Source: Acanthochlamys bracteata
Lineage: Eukaryota > Streptophyta > Magnoliopsida > Pandanales > Velloziaceae
Assembly (NCBI GenBank): GCA_019914995.1
Contig: CM034143.1
Span: 5,619,501 to 5,683,500, forward strand
Length of the DNA: 64,000 bases
Direction: 5' to 3'
The position numbers and the translations under genes were made by a program. The notes below the pieces were generated by a model that had not been told where the DNA came from, did no database searches, and worked only from the letters and a program-made list of their open reading frames with translations. Each line of letters begins with the position of its first letter. Position 1 is the stretch's first letter. Positions 34,379 through 46,554 of this stretch are shown piece after piece.

Positions 34379-36309
34379 GTATGCATAGCTTGTCAACATC
34401 TATCGAAAGTTATATGTATGTAAGACTCGAGAATCCAACCTGAAGCTCTTTCTCTTCTGCTGAAAGCATGCATTATAGTACACTACACGCTTATTTACAT
34501 ATCAGTAAGTGACACAGAAGTGACTTTATTTTGACAAAACTGTCACTTCCATATAACTTTCTACATTTACCTTCACGATTTTACTCATAATTAAAGACAC
34601 GTAAAATATATATGATCTTCACAGAACTGCAGCTAAAGAAGATTGTTAATTAGGATCAGTGAATCATCAAAGAGTACGAGTGCTACATGAAAGAGAACGA
34701 AATTAGGGCGTGTTTGAATCACATAAGTTTTATAGAAGTGAGTTCGTAAAAATAAATTTAAAAAAAATAAATTTAATAAAAGTAAAATTCTAAACCGATA
34801 ATTAAAATTACGTGAAATATAGAGTTTTTGAATAAAATTTTTGTATAATAAAAGCGTTTGATAAAGCATTTCTAAAAATAATTTTTTAATTTTTAATATA
34901 AATATATAGAAAATTAATTTAAATATTTAAAAAATATAAACTTTTTTCATAATAATATATTTTTATTATTTTTAAATTTTAAAAAATATCTTATTTTTTA
35001 AAAAATAAAAATAATTATTTTAAAAGATTTATTTTAAAATTATTTTTAAACGCTTTTATTGTTTATTATTTTTATAAAGCTCTCTCTCCAAAGTTATGTA
35101 GTTCTTCTTGCCTCAATTTCTTTTTTATTAATTTGTTGATATTTGTGTCAGCAACTGGCGACTAATTTCATTATTTTTTTCTGATGAGTTTGTTTATTTA
35201 TCAAAAAATTACTCGAAAATAAGTTTACAAAAAGTAAGATTTAACAAATAATATTAAAAAATAAGTTTATAAAATAGTTACTGATAAAACAAAACGCGCC
35301 TTTGTCGGTATTCGTTATTTTGGTCGACGTTCAACCCTCCCATTTGATTGAGCATTTTTCATGAACAAATTTTTTATTTTTTAATATATATTTTATAAAT
35401 ATTTAAAAATTTATTTAAAATTTAAAAAATATAAAAAAATTCTAACGTAATAAAATTTTACATATTATTATTTTTTTAAATAAAATTATTTTAAAAAATA
35501 AAAATTTTTTATATTAAAAATTCTATTTTATAATACAACTGCTCCAGAAGTCGAGCTTGTAACTGTTTATATAGATTTCGAGAACATGACTTGTTTCTAG
35601 ATTTTATACACATTTAGAAATATTTGGAAGTGGATTGCAAAAAAAAATTCTGAAACAAACACTACTTTAAATTTTTTTAAAAACAAACTTTAATTTATTA
35701 TCTTAAAATTAATATTAAAATCTTACACAAAATTTTTTTATATTGTTTAATTTTTTTAAAAATATAGAATATTATAAAAAATTTTATTTAAAAATATAAA
35801 ATATAAAATTAAAAAAAGTACTTCTAAACACTACCTAATTATTCATATAATTGAAAAATTGTATGACTAACTAAACCTTCATGAATTAAAAATGCCAAAA
35901 ACACCAGACTCAGGTGTGAAGAGATTCAAGAGTAGGAGGTCCTGACATTTCAAAGACAAACACTCACAAACTATGAATAGGTAAAACAGAATATTTATTA
36001 ACTGCTGGAAGCGAAAAGCTTACTAAAAGAAAAAAAAACATACTCAAAGGCTCCTACTAAACATGCCAAAAGCATGTGACCTACTTAGATATACACTGCT
36101 AAAAACATCTAATAACATTACAGAAGCACATTGGAGGTTGCTACAAAGCTTCTGCTCCACATTTCTACATAACCTGTATAACTTGTAGGCGAGATTTAAA
36201 TTAAGCACAAGAAGCATGTAGCCATTCCATCCACCCACCCCTCAGGTTGCTCACAAAACTGAGAATCTTTTACAGTTTTATTCTTATACATAGCCCATTA
36301 CTTGAAAGT
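34379..36309. other. AT-rich intergenic region between convergent genes
   Basis: This lies between the 3' ends of the subtilase and PRA1 genes. It holds several decayed MITE-like stretches: about 34713-34850 starting GGGCGTGTTTGAATCAC, about 34855-35060 bounded by AGCGTTTGATAA and TTTTTAAACGCT, and about 35380-35540 and 35660-35840. No gene is visible. Confidence 0.5.
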
Positions 36310-38457
36310 TCATTTCCGGATAAAAAAACCGAGACCTGTTCTCCTGATAGGTTGAGGTGCGGGAGTTAATTTTCGAAAGGAAGCATGCAAAAGCATCACT
36401 GAAATGAAAGAAAAGTAGAATTGAGAGGTGAACAGAACAGTTAAATAGTCAAACCAATTTTACTGCACATACCTAGATAGCTGACACTGATGGCACAAAG
36501 TACAGCGACTTGAAGTTTACACATATAGAGTAGTACTCCGGTTGCTGTTAAAGAAGGTTAAAGAAATAGAGAGCTTAATGAATAAGAAGTAGAACTGAAG
36601 TTATAAGGGAGAAATAAGAAAGAAGTTACATAAGAAGTGGAATTGAGAGCATGCAGCACAGGAGCAGTAAGCAATCAATGCTAAAGGGCTTCTAAGGAAC
36701 TAAGTTTGTGCACAGAGAGAGAGAGAGAGAGAGAGCGAGCTGTGAATTGACAAATAAAGCTTAAAAGCAAAGTGTTAGTTGTAAACCATAAATCAGGATA
36801 GTTAAAATTATAGCTAGTAAACCAAAAGGGGGACAAAAAGCCTTGAATTTCGACTGATATCCCAACACTATGCATGGCCAAACTGTGAGAATCATTAATA
36901 TATGCATTCTTGAAACATTTGACTAAAGAGTCTCGAACAGGATATTAGTTCACAATTGCAATAGTAGTTTCAATGCTAAATGAGAACTAAGACCGAAAAT
37001 GGACACATACATAAGAATAGGTCATAAGGGACTTATATGTGTTAAAGAGCATTTCATTTAAATATCTTCTAGTATAAATGATTTACTTCATTGTATCGTT
37101 CTCAATCTTCTTTCAAATGAAGATAAAGTCAATTTTAACCTAGATAGTTTTGGTGTTTGAATCTGCCAAACATAACATGTACTAAGCAAAGGGAATTTTA
37201 GTAGAATTTTATATGCTAATTCATATACCCACTAAAAACACTATTAAGTGCATGGTGCTCTTTGTCAAGTCGAAGGTATTATGTGTCTGCAGTAATGTTG
37301 ATAAGAACAGAACGAGCAGGATATAATATACATTTGCAAAATAAGACTATATATAGAGCGGTTCAATAACTTCCCTATTTCATATGGTCACCTAACAGAT
37401 TTGTTGAGTCATTTTGGATATTTTACCTGATTCCTTCACCCATTTTCCTTCTTGGAGTAACTTTTTTAATAAGTTGTGCTTTCAAATTGAATATAAATTC
37501 ATTTTCTCTATGAGCCAAAATGAGCAAAGTCTCACAAGCAAGTGAGCAACTTCCAACTCTTGTAGGCTTGTAGCTATATGACAAATTGAGAAGCAAATTC
37601 ACCTACGTGATCTAATAAATTGCAATAAATCACTAAGATGAGTATACCAAATACAAAACTAAGTGCAAAAACAACTCATCATAAGAAGAGGACTTAAAGT
37701 TAACCAAGCAAGAATTTTAACAAATACCTAAACCAACAGAGCTCAACTCACCAATCTGGCCTACGCGTATCAGCACTTGTCGTAGATATGGGTACTGCTG
37801 CTCCAGCTCCCATTTCTCATTGCAGAAGCGCACCAACTCCCATAATCCCACACTGGCCAACAGTCCCACCAAGCACATCGGCATCCTATACCTATCCATG
37901 GACCAACCAATCAATCAAACAAACACTACAATCAATCAACTCAATGTGCTAGTTCACATTGAAAAAACAAAAGGAAGATTTTTCATTTTGTCTTACAGCG
38001 CAGAGACGAGCACAAGTACAGCTAACGTGGCGTAGTTGCGTGCGAATCGGCGAACGTTCTCGTGCACCCGCATACGGGCCTGCGCAGGCGCGGCAGGCCA
38101 TCCATACGACCCGACGGGACCCACGAACTCCGCCGTCCATGGTGGTGTAGGTCCCGCAAGGTCCTCAGCCGAGAGCTTCGCAAAGGGGTTCACAGTCGCC
38201 AACGCAGCAACGGTTTTGAAGAAACTCTTCACATCGGATCTCTCCCTATGTCGAACTCCGGCGATTGTTGTTGTTGACGTTCTAATTCTGGAGTTTGTCA
38301 GAGTTACGGCGGCCGCGGAAGAGGAGGATGAAGATGATGACGTAGCGCCTCCGACGGTGGGTCCATCGATGACGTGGAGGAAACCAGAGTCACGCAGCCA
38401 GGTTTCGAAAGCGGGTTCGGGTACGCTTAGAGATAACGGGTTTGCCCGGAAAGACAT
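36310..38457 (-). CDS. PRA1 family protein (PRA1.H-like)
   Basis: CDS complement(join(36310..36398,36473..36544,37752..37891,37997..38457)), 762 nt, 253 aa, all GT-AG. I start at the ATG at 38457 (MSFRANPLSLSVPEPAFETW); the codon two before it is not ATG. An N-terminal cytosolic part with a Ser-rich run (about 40-50) is followed by the PRA1 core (RMRVHENVRRFARNYATL). Hydrophobic segments follow, VLVLVSALYRMPMCLVGLLA and ATGVLLYMCKLQVAVLCAIS, then HASFRKLTP near the end. PRA1 proteins are small membrane proteins of the ER-Golgi-endosome system that bind prenylated Rab GTPases. The divergent H type, with its long N-terminus, fits best. The gene looks intact. Confidence 0.92.
36713..36736. repeat. 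(GA)n microsatellite in a PRA1 gene intron
   Basis: About 11 GA units, in the intron between coding exons 2 and 3. Confidence 0.9.
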
Positions 38458-39592
38458 TGCCACAACAGAGAAGAAGATGGAACTCTTCTGATAGAAACGA
38501 AGGAGACCGCGCCTATCTCTTCAGTAATTTTCAATTTAGGGCCGTAAATAACAGTTCTAGTAATTAGGACCAAACTTAGCTGTTTTGGCAAACTTTTTAA
38601 AGAAAAAGTTGTTCAAGCTTACTAGTACTCATGGCAAGAATAGTGCGTGAATCCCTTACAATTTTGAAATTATTATGAAATGAAAATTTTCAGAAACAAA
38701 AATATAAAAAGTTTTATTAAATAATTTTTTTAAATAAAACTATTTAAATTAAATAATAATGAAATTTATAATGTACAATTTTATATTTTAAAAATTTTAT
38801 AAATAATATGAAATTTTTATTTATAAAATTTATTTAAATTTTATATAAAAAATTATAATTTAAAATTCTTTATTTAAAATTTAAGAATACAAATAAATTA
38901 TAATTACAAAAAATCACTTCAAACGTTTTCTATTTGGCAAATTTAATAAATATTTTTTCAAGCTCAAAAAACTATGCACAATATTGAATAAAATTTTTTT
39001 TTAATTTGAAAAATAGATTATACGTACGTATAATATATTTCAAAAGCTATAAAAAGAATTTCTGAAAAACAAATCCTCAATATGCTCTACGTTATGCTAT
39101 CGAAGAGGGCCAAAGTTAAGAGACTTCAAAACTTTAGAATCTAAAACAAAAAATACTATAAGTCACCTTTTATTAGCTAATAGAATAATACAACCAAATA
39201 TATAACCGACAGATCAAGATACAACCAGATATCTTTTACAGCTTCTAAAAGTTCTAAAACCTACTCAATCAAGCTTTTTCTAAGATGATACAAATTATTG
39301 AAGTGCAAGCACATTTGGCATAGAAGGAGACAGTATCTGCTGCTAATTAATACTGCAATATTCAAACAAAATTGCCACAAGCACAATTAATTTTAGCAAC
39401 AATCTACGCGATCTGCATCTATATGTAATAACAACAATTCAAAAGTGGAAGCTTCAGCACCTGTTACATAACCTCCTGTACGCCGATTCTTGGAGAAAAT
39501 GGCAGGTTGAAATTATAGAGTTACAAGTTAATTTATAGGTTGAATCATATCCATTGCAGAGTAAAAGACTGTCTAAAAGCAGCACCGAGCTC
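38458..39592. other. Intergenic region between the PRA1 gene and the 54-aa gene
   Basis: Both genes are on the minus strand. This holds the PRA1 leader and promoter (38458 upward) and the 3' UTR of the 54-aa protein gene. The part 38640-39080 is AT-rich, decayed repeat-like DNA. I see no further gene. Confidence 0.5.
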
Positions 39593-41384
39593 CTAGTCCT
39601 TTGGCTCTTCTTTCTCCAGTTTCTGTGGAGAGTTGCAATTACAAATTAAAAACAAAACATTATGACAACTATTTACTCAAGAAATGTTATTATCACATGA
39701 ATGATTATTACAGATCAAGACACATGAGGAGAGTTTCGTATAACAAGAGCACGGTGAATGTTGCCACCTTGTAGCAAGACAAACTTCTAAATAAAGATTT
39801 TACTATGCTTCATCTACACGCAAATAGTATGATCTATTTGTTTCATGTCCAGTGGCTTTCTATAGTTCTAGAGAAGCTTTGTGCCATAATAACACATATG
39901 TTTTCTTATAATCACTAAACATTAAGCAAATCTGAAAGGAACTGATAGTGCAATGCACATGAAGCTACCATCTACCAAAATGATTTCCCAAATCAACAAG
40001 CTTCATTCCTAAATCTTATGTAGATCAAAAGCAATACACGGCATCAACTAGAAAAGCAAAGAAAGAAGCATGGCTGCATTGTCTTAGAAGCTTATAACCA
40101 AATTAGAGCGATGTGACACTACCTACGCGTACGACATGCTACAGGATATCGAATACTCGAATCTTTTAACAGTGGCTGCTCAAGATATAAAAATGAAGCA
40201 TTCAAGAAATATAGCCAGATTCTTTCAACTTTGTAAGAATCGTTTTGTTTATTAAATCTCAAGTGAGTACACTAATGCATTTTTTATTTTCCACTATCAA
40301 TAGGTCAGGTCATTGTGTGGAATTATATTTCTGTCAAACTGAGTAAGCATTTTGCTTCTACTTTTTGTTACTTTCTTCGACTAAATTGCAGCACATAAGT
40401 ATTAGTACCTAATGCGTTACTCGCATACAACACGATACAGCTTGATGTACTACAGGGTACACGGGACTGGATTAGTCTCTCAAGCCATAACAAATGAGAA
40501 GAGTAAAAATATAGAATAAAACCTAGTCCAGAGAAAAGAACAAAGGAGACAAATGAACAGTGCAGAGTTTTGCTAGCATGGCTATGCCCTCCATTAATCT
40601 ATTCATGCAGATAACTGGAAGTCCTTTCATACGGACATATATTGATTCAAGCTAAGTCGGTGTGTCTCTTCAGGCTTCATTGGATTGCTGAAAATGTTAA
40701 AAGAAAGAGTATTGGTGCACCCATCTTCTAGTTTTCCCTAGTTCGTCTTCTCTTGCAATTAAACAACAAACATGCTTGTCTCAGATTTTTTACCAGAATA
40801 CTCCAATAGACAACCATTTTGAAACACTCTTTGGCAGGACATGAGACATATAATGTCACGCAGTAGGCCTTAGAAAATAGTAGATTTCTACAGATAGTAT
40901 TTTTAGTTGTGCTTTCTTAAAGATAACACCTTTAGGGTCTACGTTCAACCCCCAATGTACAAGTATTTGTTCTCCGAAAGTCTGCTTCTCAGCTTTGGTG
41001 CTGGAAAATGTTTTCTATACACGCGATTCACCTGATTTAATAGCATTCAACCACTCAAAATCACCTTCTCTATCAATTATGATCCCCAACTTGTGCGTCA
41101 ACAAACACAAAATCACTTCAACAGAACCCCTCTATTCAAGGCTGTTCAATGTTATCTCTATAATCACCTTTTTTGGAATAATTGGATACAATTCAATCAG
41201 ACAATGAAAAAAAGAAGATCTAGAGTAGATAATGACTAGAAATGCTTACAGTTTGAGAGGAGTGCCAAGCTAGACCTCGGTAGACGTTAACGGAGAAGGT
41301 TCCGACGAGGTACACGGTTGCTATGCCAAGCCCCGCTGTGAACGCCTTGAATGCCCAATCACCGACTCGTCCGGCCGCCGCCAT
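39593..41384 (-). CDS. Small conserved-looking plant protein of unknown function, 54 aa
   Basis: CDS complement(join(39593..39622,41250..41384)): 45 codons in exon 1, 9 codons plus stop in exon 2, GT-AG intron of 1627 bp. Both ORF pieces are too short to be noticed by length. The protein begins MAAAGRVGDWAFKAFTAGLG and has one hydrophobic segment (about residues 15-33, TAGLGIATVYLVGTFSVNV). A short YRGLAWH motif and an acidic/basic tail KLEKEEPKD follow. I recall similar short single-span proteins in other plants, annotated as uncharacterised. One membrane span with a tiny soluble tail suggests an organelle or ER membrane accessory subunit, but that is inference. Confidence 0.75.
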
Positions 41385-41646
41385 AAATAATCTACACTAG
41401 GAAACAGAACAAAAAACAGTCTCTTAGTTTCAATTATGGAAAAACTAGATCTAGCTGGGCTGAAAAGCCTAGCTTAGAATGAACTTGTGGGCCAAGAAAT
41501 CTCGAAGTAGCATAATGATACAGGAATCTTGGCGTGGCAAGTGGGAACCGGGAAGCGGTAAAATTTGACTAGCTCTTGCCACCTGAAAAATGACAACTAA
41601 ATCATCAATGAAATATGGGTGACAAATTTGAACCGCACCCATGAGC
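41385..41646. promoter_or_regulatory. Promoter region of the 54-aa protein gene
   Basis: About 260 bp lie between the start codon at 41384 and the left end of the Harbinger element. A TGGGCC-type word (GGGCC at 41490) and CCCAGCTAG-like pairs occur within 110 bp of the start. So a transposon now forms the far edge of this promoter. Confidence 0.35.
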
Positions 41647-42526
41647 TTAGGGTGCGTTTGGAAAAATTTTATTCCCCAAACGCACTACACAGTAAAATAA
41701 TATATTTGGAATAAACGCAGTTTATCAAAGTTACTTTTTAGCAAAACGCGCTGCTCTATGAAAATTATAATTTTATGATAACTTCAATTCATATTTACAA
41801 CATTACCAATAAATTTGATCGCCGTGAAACCCTATCTACTGCGCTCATTTTTTTCCATCACTGGGCGCAGACGATTTTGTCTTTGAACTTCAGCCTTCCG
41901 ATTCAATCCTTCAGACAATAAGGTAAGATTTTTTCGATTTTCTTTTCGAACTCCAGCTTTTCTACGATGTGGTGTGGTGGTTTGAAAATTTTCCCTTTTT
42001 AACTCCTGTGTTTGCTTTTTGATCAAATTGATTGAGGTCTGATTTTGGTATTGCTTTTGATTTCAGAAAGTACGGTTCTTTCTTTTTCAATTATAGCTAT
42101 TGCATTATTGAATTATTGCAATACTCTTTTTCTTTGGATTTTTAATTGGTGAACTTACAGCGTTCAGATTGGTATGTGTTATGGGTTCGATCAAATGGAT
42201 GAAGTGTGAAAGAAGGGATTTATTTTGTGGTTTTATTAGGATTTCATTCTTAAATGTTAATAAAAGGATTTAGCTTATTCTGATATTTTTTGGTTTTGAA
42301 GATATGCTATTAAAAACCTCCGCGTAATAATCTTTAAAAAAAGCAATTTCCATTTGAGCTTTTTTTGAATTTAATGTGACATTACCATTATGTATTTGCA
42401 TTACTTGTTCTATCTCTTCTTAGAACTTCAATTATCTTCTTCATGCTCACTCTTATTTGATGCCTGAGTATGCCTCCGTGTGCGAGATTTGGAGTTGTAA
42501 TAATATGAGTAGATCTATAATTTTTT

Positions 42527-43042
42527 GGAGGGAGGGGGGGGAAGTTCGCTACATTTACATTATTTTTATTTTTTTTTGGGCAGTAGGTTCATTCAGACAG
42601 ACATACATTACTTTTTTTTGGGTGGGGGTTGGGGGGGGATAGGAAAAGGTTGAAAAGTGTTTTTGTTAGGCGGGGCAGTAGAGTTTTCCTACAGCAGTGT
42701 TAAAAAAGTTTTTTGTTAGGTAGGGAGGGGGGCAGTAGGAAACGTCGAAGAAGTTTTTTGTTAGGGGCAAGGGGTAGTTCCCTACAGTTACATTTTTTTT
42801 TTTTTGAGGGGCCAGTAGGTTCATTCAGACAGACATACATTACGTTTTTTTTGGTGGGGGGGGGGTGGGGGAGGGGAGGCAGTAGGAAAAGGTTGGGGTG
42901 GGGTTGGGTTGTGTGGAGAGTTTCCTACAGCAGGGTTGGGTTGGTGGGGGTGGGTGGGGGAGGGGGAAATGGGAGGCAGTAGGAAAAGGTTGAACGAGTG
43001 TTCTTGTTAGGAGGGGGGGGTGGAGAGTTTCCTACAGCAGGG
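42527..43042 (+). repeat. G-rich imperfect tandem repeats inside the Harbinger element
   Basis: Units of roughly 100-230 bp repeat with the same modules. One is GTTCATTCAGACAGACATAC (about 42588 and 42820), followed by a T-run and a long G-rich run (up to nine G). Others are AGTAGGAAAAGGTTG, TTGTTAGG and TTTCCTACAGCAG. The plus strand has many runs of four or more G. Confidence 0.85.
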
Positions 43043-43395
43043 TTAATGAACAACCTTTTAAACTACACTCTAGATCAAATGCATAAGTTACTACTGTAAA
43101 GTTTTTGTAGCAACTTTTATACTACAAGTTTGAAAAATTCTTAGATATGTGATTTGTATTGTTACTTCAATTTTGATGATAGTTTTGCAGTTGGATGATG
43201 GAATGAATTTTTCTCTAACCCGAAAATGAGATGTTATATATAGATAAGTAGCATAACATAACTGTGGTGAAGAATTTACGTGCTTCATAAATAAATAGTT
43301 AAATATAATAATATAACTGAGTAGTAGAGTTGTTGTTATGGTAGCTTACTTACGATATTTACGACATAAAATTTTTTGTTGATTATACATTATAG

Positions 43396-44135
43396 ATGTC
43401 TACGCCAAAGAAGAAGCGTCGTAGTGAAATTGCGCATTGCTGTGAGAGTTATTGTAGAAAATTTGTTGAACTTGTTGAAGAAGATATTCGAAAAGGTAAT
43501 AAGCCCACGACTCACTTCAATGCAGAAGGTTGGGGTAATATCCGTCGTGCATTTAATGAATATTTTAGGAAGACGTACGACAAAAGTCAATTAAAAAATT
43601 ATTGGGATAATATGAAAACTGAATGGAAATTGTAAAAGAAATTAGTCTTCACTGAGTTAGGTTTAGGATGGGATGCTGAACACAACACGATCATTGCTGA
43701 TGATGAGTGGTGGGACGCGAAGATTAAGGTACATTAGCTGTTTGTTATTTAAAAACTGTATTTTTTTTTAAATATTAGTTTTTAGCTGATCTTTTATTAT
43801 TTCCGTAGGCTGATCATAAGTTGAAGAAGTTTAAGGGTAAAGATTTATTCTTACTCCGTGATCGGTACGGTCGTCTATTTGAGGATAGTGTTGCGTCGGG
43901 GAGCAGAGCAAGGTCAGCAGTTTCAGTTGAGAGAGATGTCGCAGCTAAAGGCACGCCTAACCAAGAAGACAGTGATAGTAGTGATGATGCTCTTGGTGAT
44001 CAACCGCCACCAGTTGTTGCTACTGAGCAAGATTTATTTCCTTCGAACTCGAGGCCTGTTTTTCAACACAGCAAAAAAAAGACGGTCACTATAGGAGAGT
44101 TTGGATACACTTGTGGATGTCATAAGTTCAACTAA
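43396..44135 (+). pseudogene. Harbinger ORF1, Myb/SANT-like DNA-binding protein (broken)
   Basis: ATG at 43396 (MSTPKKKRRSEIAHCC). The domain runs FNAEGWGNIRRAFNEYFRKT..SQLKNYWDNMKTEW, the trihelix/SANT-like fold that binds the transposon ends in PIF/Harbinger systems. A stop follows KL at 43633. The same frame continues KKLVFTELGLGWDAEHNTI to about 43730. A further exon (43810-44135) contains an acidic, Ser-rich region. The TAA could come from CAA by one C-to-T change. Confidence 0.85.
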
Positions 44136-44610
44136 TCAGACAACGTCTACGGGAGCAGAGGGAGGATAAGCAAACAATCATCAGAAGTGCATGCGTATAT
44201 TCAATCAGATGGCTGGAGACGGAATCGACCCGGGCACAAGATTTTGGAGCTACTCCACGAATCTTCTAACCAAACTAACTAATTATTATGCTTGTTTAGA
44301 ACAGCCAAATGATGAAAATCGTTCGGCGTGGTTAGAGTTTAATTATGAGAAAAACATCGGGTGGTATTTGGATTGTTAATTTAAGTTTGGAGAATCTTTA
44401 TGTTTGTTTCGTAAGTATTGTACTAAGTGTTTGTTTAATCGCCTTAATGAATTGATATTTGATGTTTGTATTGTTGAATTCAAAGTTGCGGTTTTAATAA
44501 TATTATTTAACATGAATGTTTAGTTAAGCTATAGAGTTTTTGCGGTAATGAATATGCTTGTTTAGTGGTTATTTCTCAATACTGATTGGTATATTATATT
44601 TGTGTAGTAA

Positions 44611-45998
44611 AATGAGTGGCTCAGATTGATTCGATGGACGTTTGGATGCCTTTTTTTGATGATCCAATAGATGTTTCTATATCTTCATGTGATGTTTCTG
44701 AAAATTATGCAAATAACCAAGACAATGATACCTGAGCACAATTCATGATATAAGCAAGTTATCATACTGCGGCTATATGTGTACACAGCAAAATCAAAAA
44801 TTCGTGCCATACATCCATACGCATAGGTCATCGACTTATTTTGAAAATATTGGAGGAAAATGAGAGTCGCTGCTATTCAAATTTTCGTATGAAGAAAGAT
44901 ATTTTTTGAGCATTATGTCAATATTTGACACATGACTACGGTTTCCAACCAATAAGATCAACAACGGTCGAGGAGAGCGTTGCAATATTCCTTTTAACTT
45001 GTGCCTATGGATCTTCAAACAGATTACTTTCGGAGATGTTTAATCATTCGGGAGAAACAATTTTTAGGCATATTCACAAGGTGTTGAAAGCTATATTACA
45101 ATTATCAAAACAGTTACTACGGCCACATCGCTACTACAATGAAGGAATCATCTACCACAAACTAGAGAACACACAATATTTTCCGTGGTTTCAAGTAAGC
45201 AATTAGTTTTTCATTATAGTAGCGCATATTTTTTATAATACGAGAAATTTATTTTTGCTGATTTGAACATTGGATATTTTATTATAGGATTGTATCGGAG
45301 CAATTGACGGAACTCATATCAAGACTACACTGTTAACTGGTGAGCATATATCTTACATTGGCCGTAAAAGATATGCTACTCAGAATGTTCTTGCAGTCTG
45401 TGATTTCAATATATGCTTCACATTTGTATTGGCTGGATGGAAAGGAAGTGCTCACGACACAAAGGTTTTCAACGAAGCATTATGTAGCCCAGATCATGAG
45501 TTTCCTTATCCTTCATGCAACAAGTATTATCTGGTGGATGCTGGTTATGCACACAGACCTGATTATATGGCGCCGTATATAAGTGAAGGCATTAGATATC
45601 ATCTCAGCGATTTTCGACGTGTAGGTACAGCACAGCTGTGAAAACTAAGGAGTCCAAAAGAAAATTTCAACCGACTCCACTCTTCCTCCAGAATTATTAT
45701 CGAACGTACCTTTGGCGTACGGAAAGCTCGACTTAAAGTTTTAGAAGATATGCCATCATATCACATTGATGATCAACGAGATATTGTCATTGCTACAATG
45801 ACAATTCATAATTTTATCAGAAGGCATGGTACGTTCGATGTGGCGTTCTCAGTAGCAGAAAATGAAAGATATTGTCATCACCGTAGAAGCATCGTGTAGT
45901 ATGTCTAATGTTACGCCTGTAGAGATAGATGCTGATGAAAATATTTCAGACTGGTATGTATATCGCGATGCTATTGCTATGAGAATGTCAAATATATA
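44611..45998 (+). pseudogene. Harbinger DDE transposase (broken)
   Basis: The helix-turn-helix region (VEESVAIFLLTCAYGSSNRL..MFNHSGETIFRHIHKVL) lies at 44960-45110. The catalytic core has Asp in CIGAIDGTH (about 45300), Asp in YLVDAGYAH (about 45540) and Glu in IIERTFGVRKARLK (about 45700), so all three acidic residues are readable. An intron (about 45197-45288) separates PWFQ from DCIGAIDG. The frame is broken by a TGA near 45640 (TAQL-stop-KLRSPKENFN), several stops before 44925, and a lost frame near the end. It resembles animal HARBI1 in fold. Confidence 0.9.
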
Positions 45999-46554
45999 AT
46001 TATTTTTAACCAATGTGTGATTATTTATTCATACTATTGCAATTATGTCAAAAGAACAAATATTATCTAAAATAATTTTAACAAATTATTTAAGAAATTA
46101 TTAAATATTTAACAACTTTTTAAATATTTAATAAATTATTTAACTATCAATTATTTAACAAATATTTTAAATAATTATTTAAGAAACTCTTTTACAAAAT
46201 AATAATAATTTTAATTTAAACAAATATTTATATAAAATAATTAATTTAAGTATTTTTATTTATAAAAAAAATCAATACAAAATCACTTTATTAAATATAA
46301 TATTTTTGAAATAATTATTTTATTTAAAATAGCATCAACAATTTAGTATATATACATCAATAACTAACACAAAACACTAAAAGATAAATCAGTAATTTTC
46401 ATATCTCTTCACTTGAAAAATACCTTATCCAAAAGTACTAAAAAATACCTTTTTAGAAAAGCTCCTTTTTTCTCAATTTCTCAAAAGTTACTTTTTCTTT
46501 CTAAAAGTTTCATTTTAGAGCTTCTTTTCATAAGCAATCACAAACACCCCCTTA

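Larger units (their letters stand above)
41650..46551 (+). mobile_element. PIF/Harbinger DNA transposon, 4902 bp, decayed
   Basis: The ends GGGTGCGTTTGG (41650) and ACAAACACCCCC (to 46551) are imperfect inverted repeats (9 of 12 by my count). They are flanked by the 3-bp target duplication TTA (41647-41649 and 46552-46554) typical of this superfamily. Inside are the two expected genes, a Myb/SANT-like ORF1 and a DDE transposase. Both are on the plus strand and both carry stops. A leader-like region (41820-42070) and a G-rich repeat block precede ORF1. Just inside the left end is a 10-bp perfect palindrome pair (GTGCGTTTGG / CCAAACGCAC, 41652-41686). Confidence 0.88.

Noticed and set aside
37949..38491. 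Plus-strand frame of 151 codons opposite the PRA1 first exon
   Set aside because: The minus-strand product matches the PRA1 family. The plus frame is a GC-rich shadow.
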